NCBI RefSeq assembly: GCF_000720175.1
Contig: NZ_JOIX01000027.1
Location: forward strand, 1-64,000
Reading direction: 5' to 3'
DNA from: Streptomyces sp. NRRL S-337
Lineage (GTDB): Bacteria > Actinomycetota > Actinomycetes > Streptomycetales > Streptomycetaceae
Length of the DNA: 64,000 bases
Of this stretch, positions 53,663 through 62,230 are shown piece after piece; position 1 is the stretch's first letter; every line of letters starts with the position of its first letter. Position numbers and translations under genes: made by a program. The notes below the pieces were generated by a model. It had not been told where the DNA came from. It saw nothing but the letters and a program-made list of their open reading frames with translations, and searched no databases.

Positions 53663-53830
53663 ATGGCGGCCATGAAGCCGCGGACGGGTGACGGCCCGCT
53701 CGAGGTGACCAAGGAGGGGCGGGGCATCGTCATGCGCGTTCCGCTCGAAGGCGGCGGGCGGCTCGTCGTCGAGCTGACCCCCGACGAAGCCAAGGCCCTC
53801 GGAGAGGCGCTGGAGAAGGTCACCGTCTGA
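53663..53830 (+). CDS. DUF3117 small protein
   Basis: This 55-aa protein reads MAAMKPRTGDGPLEVTKEGR then GIVMRVPLEGGGRLVVELTPDEAKALGEAL. It is a highly conserved actinobacterial small protein of the DUF3117 family (Rv1211 in M. tuberculosis), mostly beta strand followed by one helix. AGGAAGGGG lies 7 nt upstream of ATG 53663. No signal peptide; function unknown. It has its own terminator (53892). Confidence 0.9.
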   Translation: MAAMKPRTGDGPLEVTKEGRGIVMRVPLEGGGRLVVELTPDEAKALGEALEKVTV

Positions 53831-53891
53831 CAAGGGTGAGACACCGGCGGATGCCCGGGCCCGCGTGAGCCCGGAACCCCAGCCGAGACCC

Positions 53892-53940
53892 CGGCCCCGG
53901 CAGGCGGCGCGCAGTGACGGCGCGCCGCGTGCCGGGGCCG
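53892..53940 (+). terminator. long hairpin terminator of the DUF3117 gene
   Basis: Stem of 11 plus 9 bp with one G:G mismatch (CGGCCCCGGCA-G-GCGGCGCGC pairing with GCGCGCCGC-G-TGCCGGGGCCG) and a 7-nt loop. Confidence 0.85.
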
Positions 53941-53942
53941 TT

Positions 53943-54029
53943 CGCATGTCCGAACACCGCGTGCCCTGGACCGCATGCCCGAAGATCCCGTGCCTCACAC
54001 CGCATGCCCGAAGATTGCGTGCCCAAGGG
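53943..54029. repeat. 29-bp tandem repeat, 3 copies
   Basis: Units at 53943, 53972 and 54001 share CGCATGCCCGAAGAT and CGTGCC. Copies 2 and 3 are the closest. They lie directly after the DUF3117 terminator and before the methyltransferase stop. Confidence 0.85.
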
Positions 54030-54065
54030 TCGTGGCCCGGGGTCACGTGGTGCGGACGGGGGCGC

Positions 54066-54749
54066 TCAGCCGCGCTTGACCGCGCAGAGCAGGCCGTCGC
54101 CGACCGGCAGCAGGGACGGCACCAGCGTGGTGCTCTCCCGCACCGCCCGCAGCAGCTCGCGCAGCCGCAGCACCTCCGCGGGCTGCATCGCCGAGTCCAC
54201 CGTCCGGCCGTCGGCGAAGACGCCCTCGAAGCAGACCAGACCGCCGGGGCGCAGCAGCCGCAACGATTCGGCGAGGTATTCCAGGCACTCCATCAGGTCG
54301 CCGTCGCAGAAGACGAGGTCGTACCCGCCGTCCGCCAGCCGCGGCAGGACGTCCAGTGCGCGGCCCGGGATGAAGCGGGCGCGGTTGCCGGCGAAACCCG
54401 CGGCGCGGAACGCCTGCTTGGCGAAGGCCTGCCGCTCGGGCTCGCAGTCGACGGTGGTCAGCACGCCGTCCGGCCGCATGCCGTGCAGGAGGTAGATGCC
54501 CGACACGCCCGTGCCGGTGCCGATCTCGGCGACGGCCTTGGCGTCGACGGTGGCGGCGAGCAGCCGCAGGGCCGCGCCGGTGCCGGTGGTCACCGTGCGG
54601 ATGCCGGCCTCGCGTGCGCGGTCACGGGACCAGCGCAGGGCGGCCTCGGTGGTGCCGTCGATGGTCCCGGCGCCGTACGCCTCGGCGAATGCCAAGCTCG
54701 TCTGCCGGTTGCCGGTAATGGCCCTCTCCTGTCCCCGTAGTTGACGCAA
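54066..54749 (-). CDS. SAM-dependent O-methyltransferase
   Basis: This protein (227 aa from 54749) has the SAM motif AVAEIGTGTGVSGIYLL, acidic post-II DCEPERQ, and YDLVFCDGDLMECLEYL, which fits catechol O-methyltransferase-like (MTF3 family) enzymes. It is homologous in position to Rv1220c beside sigE. The start is uncertain: TTG 54749 lacks a ribosome binding site, whereas AGGAGAGG at 54723-54730 lies just upstream of ATT 54719 (ITGNRQ...). It is divergent from the sigma factor gene. Confidence 0.87.
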   Translation of the reverse strand: MRQLRGQERAITGNRQTSLAFAEAYGAGTIDGTTEAALRWSRDRAREAGIRTVTTGTGAALRLLAATVDAKAVAEIGTGTGVSGIYLLHGMRPDGVLTTVDCEPERQAFAKQAFRAAGFAGNRARFIPGRALDVLPRLADGGYDLVFCDGDLMECLEYLAESLRLLRPGGLVCFEGVFADGRTVDSAMQPAEVLRLRELLRAVRESTTLVPSLLPVGDGLLCAVKRG

Positions 54750-54772
54750 CCGTGACTGTATCCGCTGTGTGC

Positions 54773-54799
54773 GGGAACCCGCAGATGGGACCGGGCGTT
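54773..54799 (+). promoter_or_regulatory. ECF-type promoter upstream of the sigma factor gene
   Basis: GGGAAC (54773-54778) and GTT (54797-54799) are separated by 18 nt. This matches the GGAAC-N16-18-GTT consensus of SigE-type ECF sigma factors (established for mycobacterial SigE). It is about 33 bp upstream of GTG 54832 and 125 bp upstream of ATG 54925. Confidence 0.65.
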
Positions 54800-54924
54800 A
54801 AAGAGGGGGAGGAGGAAGACGGGGGGACGCAGTGGTGAAGACCGCGCGAGACACGAATCAAGGCCAGAAGCAGGACCAAATGCAGGTCAAATCTGCTTAT
54901 CCGGAGCTAACGGGCGAGGTGGAT

Positions 54925-55692
54925 ATGGTAGGGGCCCTACTGGACACCACCAGAGCCACCAGGGGAGGTGCGGCCACGACGGGTGACCGAGGGGTGCTGA
55001 GGCGCTTCAAGAGGTCGTCCGCCGAGCCGAAATCCGTGACAAACACTGCTGACCGTTTCCGCACTGACTCCGCACGTACCGCGACCTTCGCCGCCGACGC
55101 GGATGTGGAGGCGTGGACTCCGCCCACCTGGGAGGAGATCGTCAGCACCCACAGCGCACGGGTCTACCGCCTCGCCTACCGCCTCTCCGGCAACCAGCAC
55201 GACGCCGAGGACCTCACCCAGGAGGTGTTCGTCCGCGTCTTCCGCTCGCTGTCGACGTACACCCCGGGCACCTTCGAGGGCTGGCTGCACCGCATCACGA
55301 CCAACCTCTTCCTGGACATGGTCCGGCGCCGGCAGCGTATCCGCTTCGACGCGCTCGGTGACGACGCGGCCGAGAAGCTCCCCAGCAAGGAGCCCGCGCC
55401 GCAGGAGCACTTCGACGACACCCACTTCGACGCCGACGTCCAGCAGGCGCTGGACACCCTCGCGCCCGAGTTCCGCGCCGCCGTCGTGCTGTGCGACATC
55501 GAGGGGCTGTCCTACGAGGAGATCGCCGCGACCCTCGGGGTCAAGCTCGGCACGGTCCGCAGCCGGATCCACCGCGGTCGCTCGCACCTGCGCAAGGCCC
55601 TCAAGCACCGCGCGCCCGTGTCGCGCGGCGCGGAGCGCGAGCAGCGGCGGGCGCTGGCCGTGGTTCCCACGGGGGAGGTCGGGATCGCGTGA
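54925..55692 (+). CDS. sigE: ECF RNA polymerase sigma factor, SigE type
   Basis: This 255-aa ECF sigma factor has region 2 ([30 protein letters not shown]) for -10 binding and region 4 ([32 protein letters not shown]) for -35 binding. The N-terminal extension before region 2 is about 75 residues and variable. ATG 54925 is preferred (GAGGTGG upstream); GTG 54832 would give 286 aa. Its stop overlaps the anti-sigma gene as GTGA, so the two are made together. The following genes (rseA-like, htrA, tatB) and the synteny with mycobacterial sigE support an envelope-stress role. It is not the orthologue of S. coelicolor SigE (cseABC), which has different neighbours. Confidence 0.9.
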   Translation: MVGALLDTTRATRGGAATTGDRGVLRRFKRSSAEPKSVTNTADRFRTDSARTATFAADADVEAWTPPTWEEIVSTHSARVYRLAYRLSGNQHDAEDLTQEVFVRVFRSLSTYTPGTFEGWLHRITTNLFLDMVRRRQRIRFDALGDDAAEKLPSKEPAPQEHFDDTHFDADVQQALDTLAPEFRAAVVLCDIEGLSYEEIAATLGVKLGTVRSRIHRGRSHLRKALKHRAPVSRGAEREQRRALAVVPTGEVGIA

Positions 55693-56630
55693 GCCTCCGT
55701 GGCGGTCCGTCCCCCGCCGAGCAGCATCTCGGCGACCGCCTCGCGGCCCTGGTCGACGGCGAGTTGGGGCATGACGCGCGCGAGCGGGTGCTCGCGCATC
55801 TCGCGACCTGCGCGAAGTGCAAGGCGGAAGCCGACGCCCAGCGTCGGCTGAAAAGCGTGTTCGCCGAGGCGGCGCCGCCCGGTCCCTCCGAGGGACTGCT
55901 GGCCCGGCTCGTGCAGCTGCCCGGCGGCGACCCCGGCGGTCCCGGCAGCCGGCTGGGCAACGGCGCTCTCGGACGCGCCGAATTCGCCCGCGACGGCGGC
56001 GCGTTCCGTTACCTCCCCGGTGACGACCACTCCCGCCGTGCCATGGCCGCGGTCCCCCCGCAGCCCCGGACGCGCGGCTTCCGCGTCCAGGACGACGGGC
56101 GGCCCGCGCAGCGCCGCCGGTTCGCCTTCGCGGCGGCCGGTGCGGTGTCGCTCGCGGCGTTCGCGCTCGGCGGTGCCCTCCCGCTGGAGGCGGCCGTCGA
56201 CCCGACCGGTGGACGGACCGACGGCGGCGGTACGGCCGTCACCCCGCTCACCGGCAGCCCCGCGGCGGACGGCGCCCCCCTGCTGCGCGGCGCGGAGTTC
56301 GTGCCCACCGCCCGGTCCCGGCCGGCCACCTGGCCGCCGTCCGGTGCGCCGACCCTGGCCCCGGCGCCCAGCGCGATGAGCCTGGACGGTGCCGGGGGCG
56401 CGCCCACCTCCCCGTCGGTGTCCTGGACGCCGGACCAGCCCGCCGGCCACTTCGGCCTGTCGCCGCTGATCGCCGCGACCGGCCCGGCCCCGGCGTACCG
56501 CCTCTCGCCGCTGACCGCCGCGGCCGGCAGCGGCCCGGTGCGTAAGAACCCGCCGCCGCTTCCCCCGCTGGAGCCGATGCGGCCGCTGCACGGCTCCGCC
56601 GCGAACGGCCCCGCCGCCGACCGCCGCTGA
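55689..56630 (+). CDS. rseA: zinc-binding anti-sigma factor (RseA type)
   Basis: This 313-aa protein has a zinc anti-sigma (ZAS) motif H37-x3-C41-x2-C44 in the N-terminal helix bundle (HLATCAKC). A membrane helix follows at about 144-163 ([20 protein letters not shown]), then a long Ser/Pro/Gly-rich extracytoplasmic tail. The ZAS motif and the coupled start (GTG 55689, GTGA overlap with the sigma stop) indicate that it binds and inhibits the adjacent sigma factor. Tail low complexity, unusual for RseA, may be a sensor region. Confidence 0.9.
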   Translation: MSLRGGPSPAEQHLGDRLAALVDGELGHDARERVLAHLATCAKCKAEADAQRRLKSVFAEAAPPGPSEGLLARLVQLPGGDPGGPGSRLGNGALGRAEFARDGGAFRYLPGDDHSRRAMAAVPPQPRTRGFRVQDDGRPAQRRRFAFAAAGAVSLAAFALGGALPLEAAVDPTGGRTDGGGTAVTPLTGSPAADGAPLLRGAEFVPTARSRPATWPPSGAPTLAPAPSAMSLDGAGGAPTSPSVSWTPDQPAGHFGLSPLIAATGPAPAYRLSPLTAAAGSGPVRKNPPPLPPLEPMRPLHGSAANGPAADRR

Positions 56631-56751
56631 CCGCCCGCTGCACGGCCCCGGGGGGAACTGGTTGAATCCCCCTGGGGCGGCGCACCCCTGACCGGGCGCG
56701 TGCCGCGAGGTGGTGGTGGCCCGCGGGGTCGCGGGCGAAGTAGGGGAGAGC

Positions 56752-58974
56752 ATGGACGACGGTAAGGCCGCCGGGCCGAAGCTGAAGTGGTGGAGCCGCC
56801 CGGGAAACCCCCCGAGCCCGGAGCGATCCGCCGAGGCCGGCCTGCCGGCGGGCCCGCCCGCCGGCCACCCGGCGGGTCCGTCGGGCGCCGGGGAGCAGTC
56901 CGGGGTGCCCGGAATGTCCGGTGGCCCCGGTGAAACCACGGTGCAGGAGCCGGAGGACTGGATCGTGCGGCCCCCGGAGCGCCCCGCTGGCGCGGAGGCG
57001 CCGGGTGCGGGCGCGGGAGAGACCCTTGCGGGCCCGTCGGCCGAACTCCCCGACGGCGCCGACGAGTTGACCACGGCCGCTTCGGCCGCTTCGGCCGCTT
57101 CGGCCGCTTCGGCGGCGACCGGCCAGGCCCAGGACCGTACCGGCGCCGAAGCCCCCCAGCCCACCGGGCCCACTGAGGCCACCGGGCCCGCTGTGCCCGC
57201 CGAGGCCACCGCACCCGCACCGCCCGCTGGAGCGCCGTCCGGTGCCGCCACCGTGACACTCGGTCAGGTGTCCCCGCCTGGGGCGCCCGAGAGCGCCCAG
57301 GCGCCGACCGACGCGGCGTCCCACGCGTCCGCACCCGCCCCCGCCGTGGCGTCCGTCTCCGCCGAGACGCCCAGCGCGCCGCCGCAGCGTCGGCCGCTGC
57401 ATGCCGAGGACCCGTACGGCACCCCGCCGTACGGCGGACCCGGGCCCTGGGCGCCCGCGCCGCCCGTGCAGCGGCCGGTGACGACCCCCGCGCACGGCAC
57501 CGTGCTGCCGCCGGCCGCCGGGCCGATGCCCCCGTACGGCGCCCCGTCCGCCCCAGCCGCCCCGGGCGCGGGCTACCCCGGTCCGCCCCAGTCCCCGCCG
57601 CCCGCCGCACCGCCGGCCGCCGCACTCGGCGACCAGCCGCACCCCGACGGCACCGGGCCCGCACAGCCGGGCCCGTCCGCCGGTCCCGCCGCCCGTCCGG
57701 GCGCCGAGTCCGGCGCGCCCGTGACGCCGGATGCCGCCGCCCTGCCGCAGGGCCCGTTCCGCGCGCACGACCACCCCGGTGCCCCGCAGGGGGCCTGGCA
57801 GCAGTACGACCCGTGGCGGGCGCCCCTGCAGGGCGGTCCCCTGCCGCCGCCCGCTGCCCGGCGGACTTCGCGCGGTGTGCTGGTGGCCGGCGCGGTGGCA
57901 CTGGCGCTGCTCGCGGGAGGCGTCGGCGGTGGGATCGGCGCGTACGTCGAGCGCTACGGCGGGATCAACGACATCAAGCTGCCGCAGGCCGCCGGGGATT
58001 CCGGTGGCCGCAAGCCGGACAGCGTCGCCGGGATCGCCCGGGCCGCGCTGCCCGGCGTCGTCACGATCCACGTCCGCGGCAACGCAGAGCAGGGCACCGG
58101 CACCGGCTTCGTCCTCGACCGCGAGGGCCACATCCTCACCAACAACCACGTCGTCGAACCGGCCGGGACCGGCGGCGAGATATCGGTCACGTTCAGCGGC
58201 GGGCAGACCGCCAAGGCCAAGGTCGTCGGCCAGGACGGCGGCTACGACCTCGCCGTGGTGCAGGTCGAGGGCGTCACCGGGCTGCGGCCGCTGCCGCTCG
58301 GCAATTCGGACTCGGTGCAGGTCGGTGACCCGGTCGTGGCCATCGGCGCACCGTTCGACCTGGCCAACACGGTCACCGCCGGGATCATCAGCGCCAAGCA
58401 GCGCCCGATCACCGCGGGCGGCCAGAAGGGCGACGGCAGCGACATCTCGTACGTCGACGCGCTGCAGACCGACGCCCCCATCAACCCCGGCAACTCGGGT
58501 GGTCCGCTGGTGGACGCCCGGGCCCGGGTGATCGGCATCAACAGCGCCATCCGCGCGGCCGACAGCGGCGGCGGATCGGACGGCGGCGGCCAGGGCGGCA
58601 GCATAGGGCTGGGCTTCGCCATACCGATCAACCAGGCCAAACGGGTGGCCGAGGAGCTGATCAACACCGGCCGGGCGACCCATCCGGTCATCGGCGTCAC
58701 CCTGGAGATGGAGTACGCCGGCGACGGGGCGCGGGTCAGTGCGCACAGCAAGGGCGGCAAACCGCCGGTCGCCCCGGGCGGGCCCGGGGCCAAGGCGGGC
58801 ATCCGGGCCGGTGACGTGATCACCGGGGTGGACGGCGCCCCGGTGCACAGCGGTGAGGAGCTGATCGTCAAGATCCGCAGCCACCGGCCGGGCGACACCC
58901 TGGCGCTCACCCTCCAAAGGGACGGCAAGGAGCGGTCCGTTCGGCTCAGGCTGGGTTCCTCCACCGCGGGTTGA
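56752..58974 (+). CDS. htrA: HtrA/DegP-type serine protease
   Basis: This 740-aa protein has a very long Pro/Ala/Gly-rich cytoplasmic N-terminus (about 370 residues), a membrane helix at about 374-396, a trypsin-like domain with His466 (NNHVV), Asp499 (GYDLAVV) and Ser582 (GNSGGP), and one C-terminal PDZ domain (AGIRAGDVITGVDG). The N-terminus includes a run of Ala-Ser-Ala repeats (57076-57113). ATG 56752 follows GGGGAG. In actinobacteria the sigE-rseA-htrA arrangement places HtrA in envelope quality control, and it may process RseA. Triad is complete. Confidence 0.92.
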   Translation: MDDGKAAGPKLKWWSRPGNPPSPERSAEAGLPAGPPAGHPAGPSGAGEQSGVPGMSGGPGETTVQEPEDWIVRPPERPAGAEAPGAGAGETLAGPSAELPDGADELTTAASAASAASAASAATGQAQDRTGAEAPQPTGPTEATGPAVPAEATAPAPPAGAPSGAATVTLGQVSPPGAPESAQAPTDAASHASAPAPAVASVSAETPSAPPQRRPLHAEDPYGTPPYGGPGPWAPAPPVQRPVTTPAHGTVLPPAAGPMPPYGAPSAPAAPGAGYPGPPQSPPPAAPPAAALGDQPHPDGTGPAQPGPSAGPAARPGAESGAPVTPDAAALPQGPFRAHDHPGAPQGAWQQYDPWRAPLQGGPLPPPAARRTSRGVLVAGAVALALLAGGVGGGIGAYVERYGGINDIKLPQAAGDSGGRKPDSVAGIARAALPGVVTIHVRGNAEQGTGTGFVLDREGHILTNNHVVEPAGTGGEISVTFSGGQTAKAKVVGQDGGYDLAVVQVEGVTGLRPLPLGNSDSVQVGDPVVAIGAPFDLANTVTAGIISAKQRPITAGGQKGDGSDISYVDALQTDAPINPGNSGGPLVDARARVIGINSAIRAADSGGGSDGGGQGGSIGLGFAIPINQAKRVAEELINTGRATHPVIGVTLEMEYAGDGARVSAHSKGGKPPVAPGGPGAKAGIRAGDVITGVDGAPVHSGEELIVKIRSHRPGDTLALTLQRDGKERSVRLRLGSSTAG

Positions 58975-59090
58975 TCGTTTGCACGGTGTTGGCACGGTCG
59001 ACTCCCGTCGGACGTGTGGGGCCAGGTACGGTGAGAGGCGGCCTGGCCCATAGGCCGACGAAGGCCGCGGATGACCCAAGGAGCTGCAAG

Positions 59091-59573
59091 GTGTTCTTCG
59101 ACATAGGACCCCTAGAGCTGGTAGCGATCGTCATCCTGGCGGTACTGGTCTTCGGTCCGGACAAGCTCCCCAAGGTCATCCAGGACGTGATGGGGGTCAT
59201 CCGCAAGATCCGGGAGTTCTCCGACAGCGCCAAGCAGGACATCCGCAACGAGCTCGGCCCGGACTTCAAGGACTTCGAGTTCGACGACCTCAAGCCCAAG
59301 AACTTCGTCCGCAAGCACGTCCTGGAGAAGGACGAGTACGGCCTCAAGGACCTCCAGGAGATCCGTAACGGCTTCGACTTCCGCACGGAGATGGCCGAGG
59401 TCACCGACGCCGTGCACAGCCGCGAGAGCGGCTCCGCGGCCGCGCACCCGAACGGCTCAGGGATCTCCCTCTCCAAGGAGTCGCCGGCCTCCTCGGGCGG
59501 TCCGGACCTGCTCAAGAAGCCCGTGAACGGGCAGCCGGACGAGCGTCCGCCGTTCGACGCCGACGCCACCTGA
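59091..59573 (+). CDS. tatB: Sec-independent translocase TatB
   Basis: This 160-aa protein has an N-terminal membrane helix FFDIGPLELVAIVILAVLVFGPDKLP, the TatA/B signature with FGP, followed by an amphipathic helix KVIQDVMGVIRKIREFSDS and a charged tail. GTG 59091 (after AAGGAG) starts VFFDIG. TatB is suggested because the tail is long and the position after htrA matches mycobacterial tatB; TatA is possible but shorter in most species. Confidence 0.9.
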   Translation: MFFDIGPLELVAIVILAVLVFGPDKLPKVIQDVMGVIRKIREFSDSAKQDIRNELGPDFKDFEFDDLKPKNFVRKHVLEKDEYGLKDLQEIRNGFDFRTEMAEVTDAVHSRESGSAAAHPNGSGISLSKESPASSGGPDLLKKPVNGQPDERPPFDADAT

Positions 59574-59693
59574 CACACTCCGGTATGCCCGGGCAGTATT
59601 GACCCCTATGGCTATGCTCCGGGTGTCCGGGGTTTGGTCGCCTGAGGGGGGCGGGCCGCCCACGACGCAGGGCAACAAGGAGGCTCCGCTCAG

Positions 59694-60338
59694 ATGGAGA
59701 CGACGAGTCGGACAGCGGAACAAGAGGCGCCCGCCACGGTCGGCCGGAAGGCCGACGGCTATCTGCTGGCCGCGTTCCCGTGGTACGGCCTCGACGAGGC
59801 GTTCACCGGTCCGCGCTGGCTGATGCAGGTCGGCGCGGCCGCGGACGGCACCGTCGAGCACGGCGCGACCGGGCACGGTGAGCAGCCCACGATCAAGGTG
59901 GAGTCCCCGCAGGACGAGCGGTTCGCGGTGGTGGTGACGGTCGCCAGCCGGCCCGTCCGGCGCAGCGCCGACGGCACCGGCGTACTGGAGGCCACGTCGG
60001 TCTCCACCGCCGCCTGGCTCGCCGGTTCCGGCCTGCTCAACCACACCTGGCCGACCCAGATGGACCGCACGCTGCGCCAGGCCTGGCTGGACCAGCAGAC
60101 GATGCTGGCCTGGGAGCTGGCCGACGACCTCGGGGGCGGGGCCTGGAGCGAGCTGATGCTGCCGGTCGACGGCGTCCCGACCTCGTTCGCCTACCGCGAG
60201 TCCGAGTACGGCTGGGTCCTGGCCGGCTCGGCGGGCGACGGCCCGGAGCCGGTACACCTGGGCGCCTACGGGCGGGGAATGAGCGCCTACGGACTTGGAT
60301 TCTCGGTCGTCGAGGACATCCGCTCGTACGCCGGCTGA
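59694..60338 (+). CDS. conserved protein of unknown function
   Basis: This 214-aa protein begins METTSRTAEQEAPATVGRKADGYLLAAFPWYGLDEAFTGP and has an even alpha/beta character with no membrane helix or signal. Tryptophan-rich elements (FPWYGL, GPRWLMQVG, AAWLAGSGLLNHTWPTQMD, GLGFSVVEDI) look conserved. ATG 59694 has GGAGG about 9 nt upstream. It lies between tatB and the convergent mrp gene, with a bidirectional terminator after it. I do not recognise a family; it could be an uncharacterised Streptomyces-specific protein. Confidence 0.78.
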   Translation: METTSRTAEQEAPATVGRKADGYLLAAFPWYGLDEAFTGPRWLMQVGAAADGTVEHGATGHGEQPTIKVESPQDERFAVVVTVASRPVRRSADGTGVLEATSVSTAAWLAGSGLLNHTWPTQMDRTLRQAWLDQQTMLAWELADDLGGGAWSELMLPVDGVPTSFAYRESEYGWVLAGSAGDGPEPVHLGAYGRGMSAYGLGFSVVEDIRSYAG

Positions 60339-60399
60339 GCGGCGCTGACGGCCGGCACGGGCGACCGGGTCGGCCGAGCGCGGCGGGCAAGGGAAAGGG

Positions 60400-60431
60400 A
60401 AAGGGGCGGGCCCATCGGGGCCCGCCCCTTT
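60400..60431. terminator. bidirectional terminator, unknown gene / mrp
   Basis: Perfect 14-bp stem AAAGGGGCGGGCCC / GGGCCCGCCCCTTT with loop ATCG. Both sides carry A/T runs, so it can act in both directions. Confidence 0.9.
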
Positions 60432-60447
60432 CCTCGCAAGAACTCGT

Positions 60448-61605
60448 TCAGAACTTGTTGCGCGGGGTGATCCCCAGGGACATGCCGGACAGGCCGCGCT
60501 GGCGGCCGCCGAGCTTGCCGGCGATCGCGCGGATGGCCGCGCCGGCGGGGGAGTCCGGGTCGGTCAGCACGACCGGCTTGCCCTCGTCGCCGCCCTCGCG
60601 GAGGCGGACGTCGATCGGGATGGCGCCGAGCACCGGCACCTGCGTACCGGTGGTCTTCGTCAGGCCCTCGGCGACCCGCTCGCCGCCGCCGGTGCCGAAG
60701 ACGTCGACCATCTCGTCGCAGTGCGGGCAGGGCAGCCCGGACATGTTCTCCACCACGCCGACGATCTTCTGGTGGGTCTGGACGGCGATGGAGCCCGCGC
60801 GCTCGGCGACCTCGGCCGCCGCCTGCTGCGGGGTGGTGACGACCAGGATCTCGGCGTTCGGGACGAGCTGGGCGACGGAGATCGCGATGTCACCGGTGCC
60901 GGGCGGGAGGTCCAGGAGCAGCACGTCCAGGTCGCCCCAGTACACGTCGGCGAGGAACTGCTGGAGGGCGCGGTGCAGCATCGGGCCGCGCCAGACGACC
61001 GGGGCGTTGCCGGGCGTGAACATGCCGATCGAGATGACCTTCACGCCGTTCGCCGACGGCGGCATGATCATGTTCTCGACCTGGGTGGGCTTGCCGTAGG
61101 CGCCGAGCATGCGGGGCACGGAGTGGCCGTAGATGTCGGCGTCCACGACGCCGACCTTCAGGCCGTCGGCCGCCATCGCCGCGGCGAGGTTCACCGTCAC
61201 CGACGACTTGCCGACGCCGCCCTTGCCGGAGGCGACCGCGTAGACGCGGGTGAGGCTGCCGGGCTTGGCGAACGGGACCTCGCGCTCGGCGGTGCCGCCG
61301 CGCAGCGACGCCGCCAGCTCCTTGCGCTGCTCGTCGCTCATCACTTCGAGGTCCACCCGGACGCCGGTGACGCCCTCGACCCCGGCGACCGCGTCGCTCA
61401 CGTTGCGGGTGATCGTCTCGCGCATCGGGCAGCCGGAGACGGTGAGGTAGACCACGACCGCCACCGCGCCGTCCGCCGCGATGTCCACCGATTTGACCAT
61501 CCCCAGTTCGGTGATGGGACGGTGGATCTCGGGGTCGTTCACCGTCGCGAGCGCGGCGCGGACCGCGTCCTCGCTCGGGGTGCCTGGGGCAGTGTCGTGA
61601 GCCAT
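60448..61605 (-). CDS. mrp: Mrp/ApbC Fe-S cluster carrier ATPase
   Basis: This 385-aa P-loop ATPase of the Mrp/Nbp35 class delivers Fe-S clusters to target proteins. An N-terminal MIP18/DUF59 domain (DPEIHRPITELGMVKSVDI, GCPMRETI) precedes the deviant Walker A ASGKGGVGKSS. Switch motifs DADIYGHSVPRML and DLPPGTGD follow. The CxxC pair that binds the bridging cluster is in LPCPHCDEMV. It matches Rv1229c in position. Strong family match throughout. Confidence 0.95.
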   Translation of the reverse strand: MAHDTAPGTPSEDAVRAALATVNDPEIHRPITELGMVKSVDIAADGAVAVVVYLTVSGCPMRETITRNVSDAVAGVEGVTGVRVDLEVMSDEQRKELAASLRGGTAEREVPFAKPGSLTRVYAVASGKGGVGKSSVTVNLAAAMAADGLKVGVVDADIYGHSVPRMLGAYGKPTQVENMIMPPSANGVKVISIGMFTPGNAPVVWRGPMLHRALQQFLADVYWGDLDVLLLDLPPGTGDIAISVAQLVPNAEILVVTTPQQAAAEVAERAGSIAVQTHQKIVGVVENMSGLPCPHCDEMVDVFGTGGGERVAEGLTKTTGTQVPVLGAIPIDVRLREGGDEGKPVVLTDPDSPAGAAIRAIAGKLGGRQRGLSGMSLGITPRNKF

Positions 61606-61663
61606 GACCCGATGGTACGGCGCATGAGGCGGCCTCCGGAAAGGCCGTCGGCGGTCGCGTTCG

Positions 61664-62230
61664 TCACTCTCCGCGGCGGCCCTCCGGCAGCGCCTCCAGA
61701 TCCCGCAGCAGGTCCTGCAGTTCGGAGCGGATCCAGTCCCGCGTGGCGACCTCGCCCAGCCCCAGCCGCAGCGCCGCGATCTCCCGGGTCAGGTACTCCG
61801 TGTCGGCGATCGACCGCTCGTTGCGCTGCCGGTCCTGCTCGTGGGTGACCCGGTCCCGGTCGGCCTGGCGGTTCTGCGCCAGCAGGATCAGCGGCGCCGC
61901 GTACGAGGCCTGCAGCGACAGCGCCAGGGTCAGGAAGATGAACGGGTAGCCGTCGAACCGCAGGTGGTCCGGTGCGGTCACGTTCCAGGTGATCCACACG
62001 ATGATGGCGACGGTCATCCAGACGATGAACCGTCCGGTCCCCAGGAAGCGGGCGATCTTCTCCGACAGCCGCCCGAACGCCTCCGGGTCGTACTCCGGCA
62101 GGAACGTCCGGCGGGGGGTGCGCGGCACGTCCAGCCGCACCCGGGACCGTTCGGCGGCGCCGCGCCGCACCGCCGAGGCGCCGTTCGCCCGGGCGCGTTC
62201 GCGCGCGCCGTCCCGCTCCTCAGCGCCCAT
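61664..62230 (-). CDS. DUF1003 membrane protein
   Basis: This 188-aa protein has a charged N-terminus, then two membrane helices (FIVWMTVAIIVWITWNV, YPFIFLTLALSLQASYAAPLILLAQ) that are the DUF1003 core, and a long charged helix QNRQADRDRVTHEQDRQRNE. DUF1003 proteins occur beside MgtE-like proteins. It overlaps the upstream gene by 11 nt, so the two are co-expressed. No function is known. Confidence 0.9.
   Translation of the reverse strand: MGAEERDGARERARANGASAVRRGAAERSRVRLDVPRTPRRTFLPEYDPEAFGRLSEKIARFLGTGRFIVWMTVAIIVWITWNVTAPDHLRFDGYPFIFLTLALSLQASYAAPLILLAQNRQADRDRVTHEQDRQRNERSIADTEYLTREIAALRLGLGEVATRDWIRSELQDLLRDLEALPEGRRGE

Noticed and set aside
53943..54029. Considered as CRISPR or REP element
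   Set aside because: No spacers, no dyad symmetry within the 29-bp unit.
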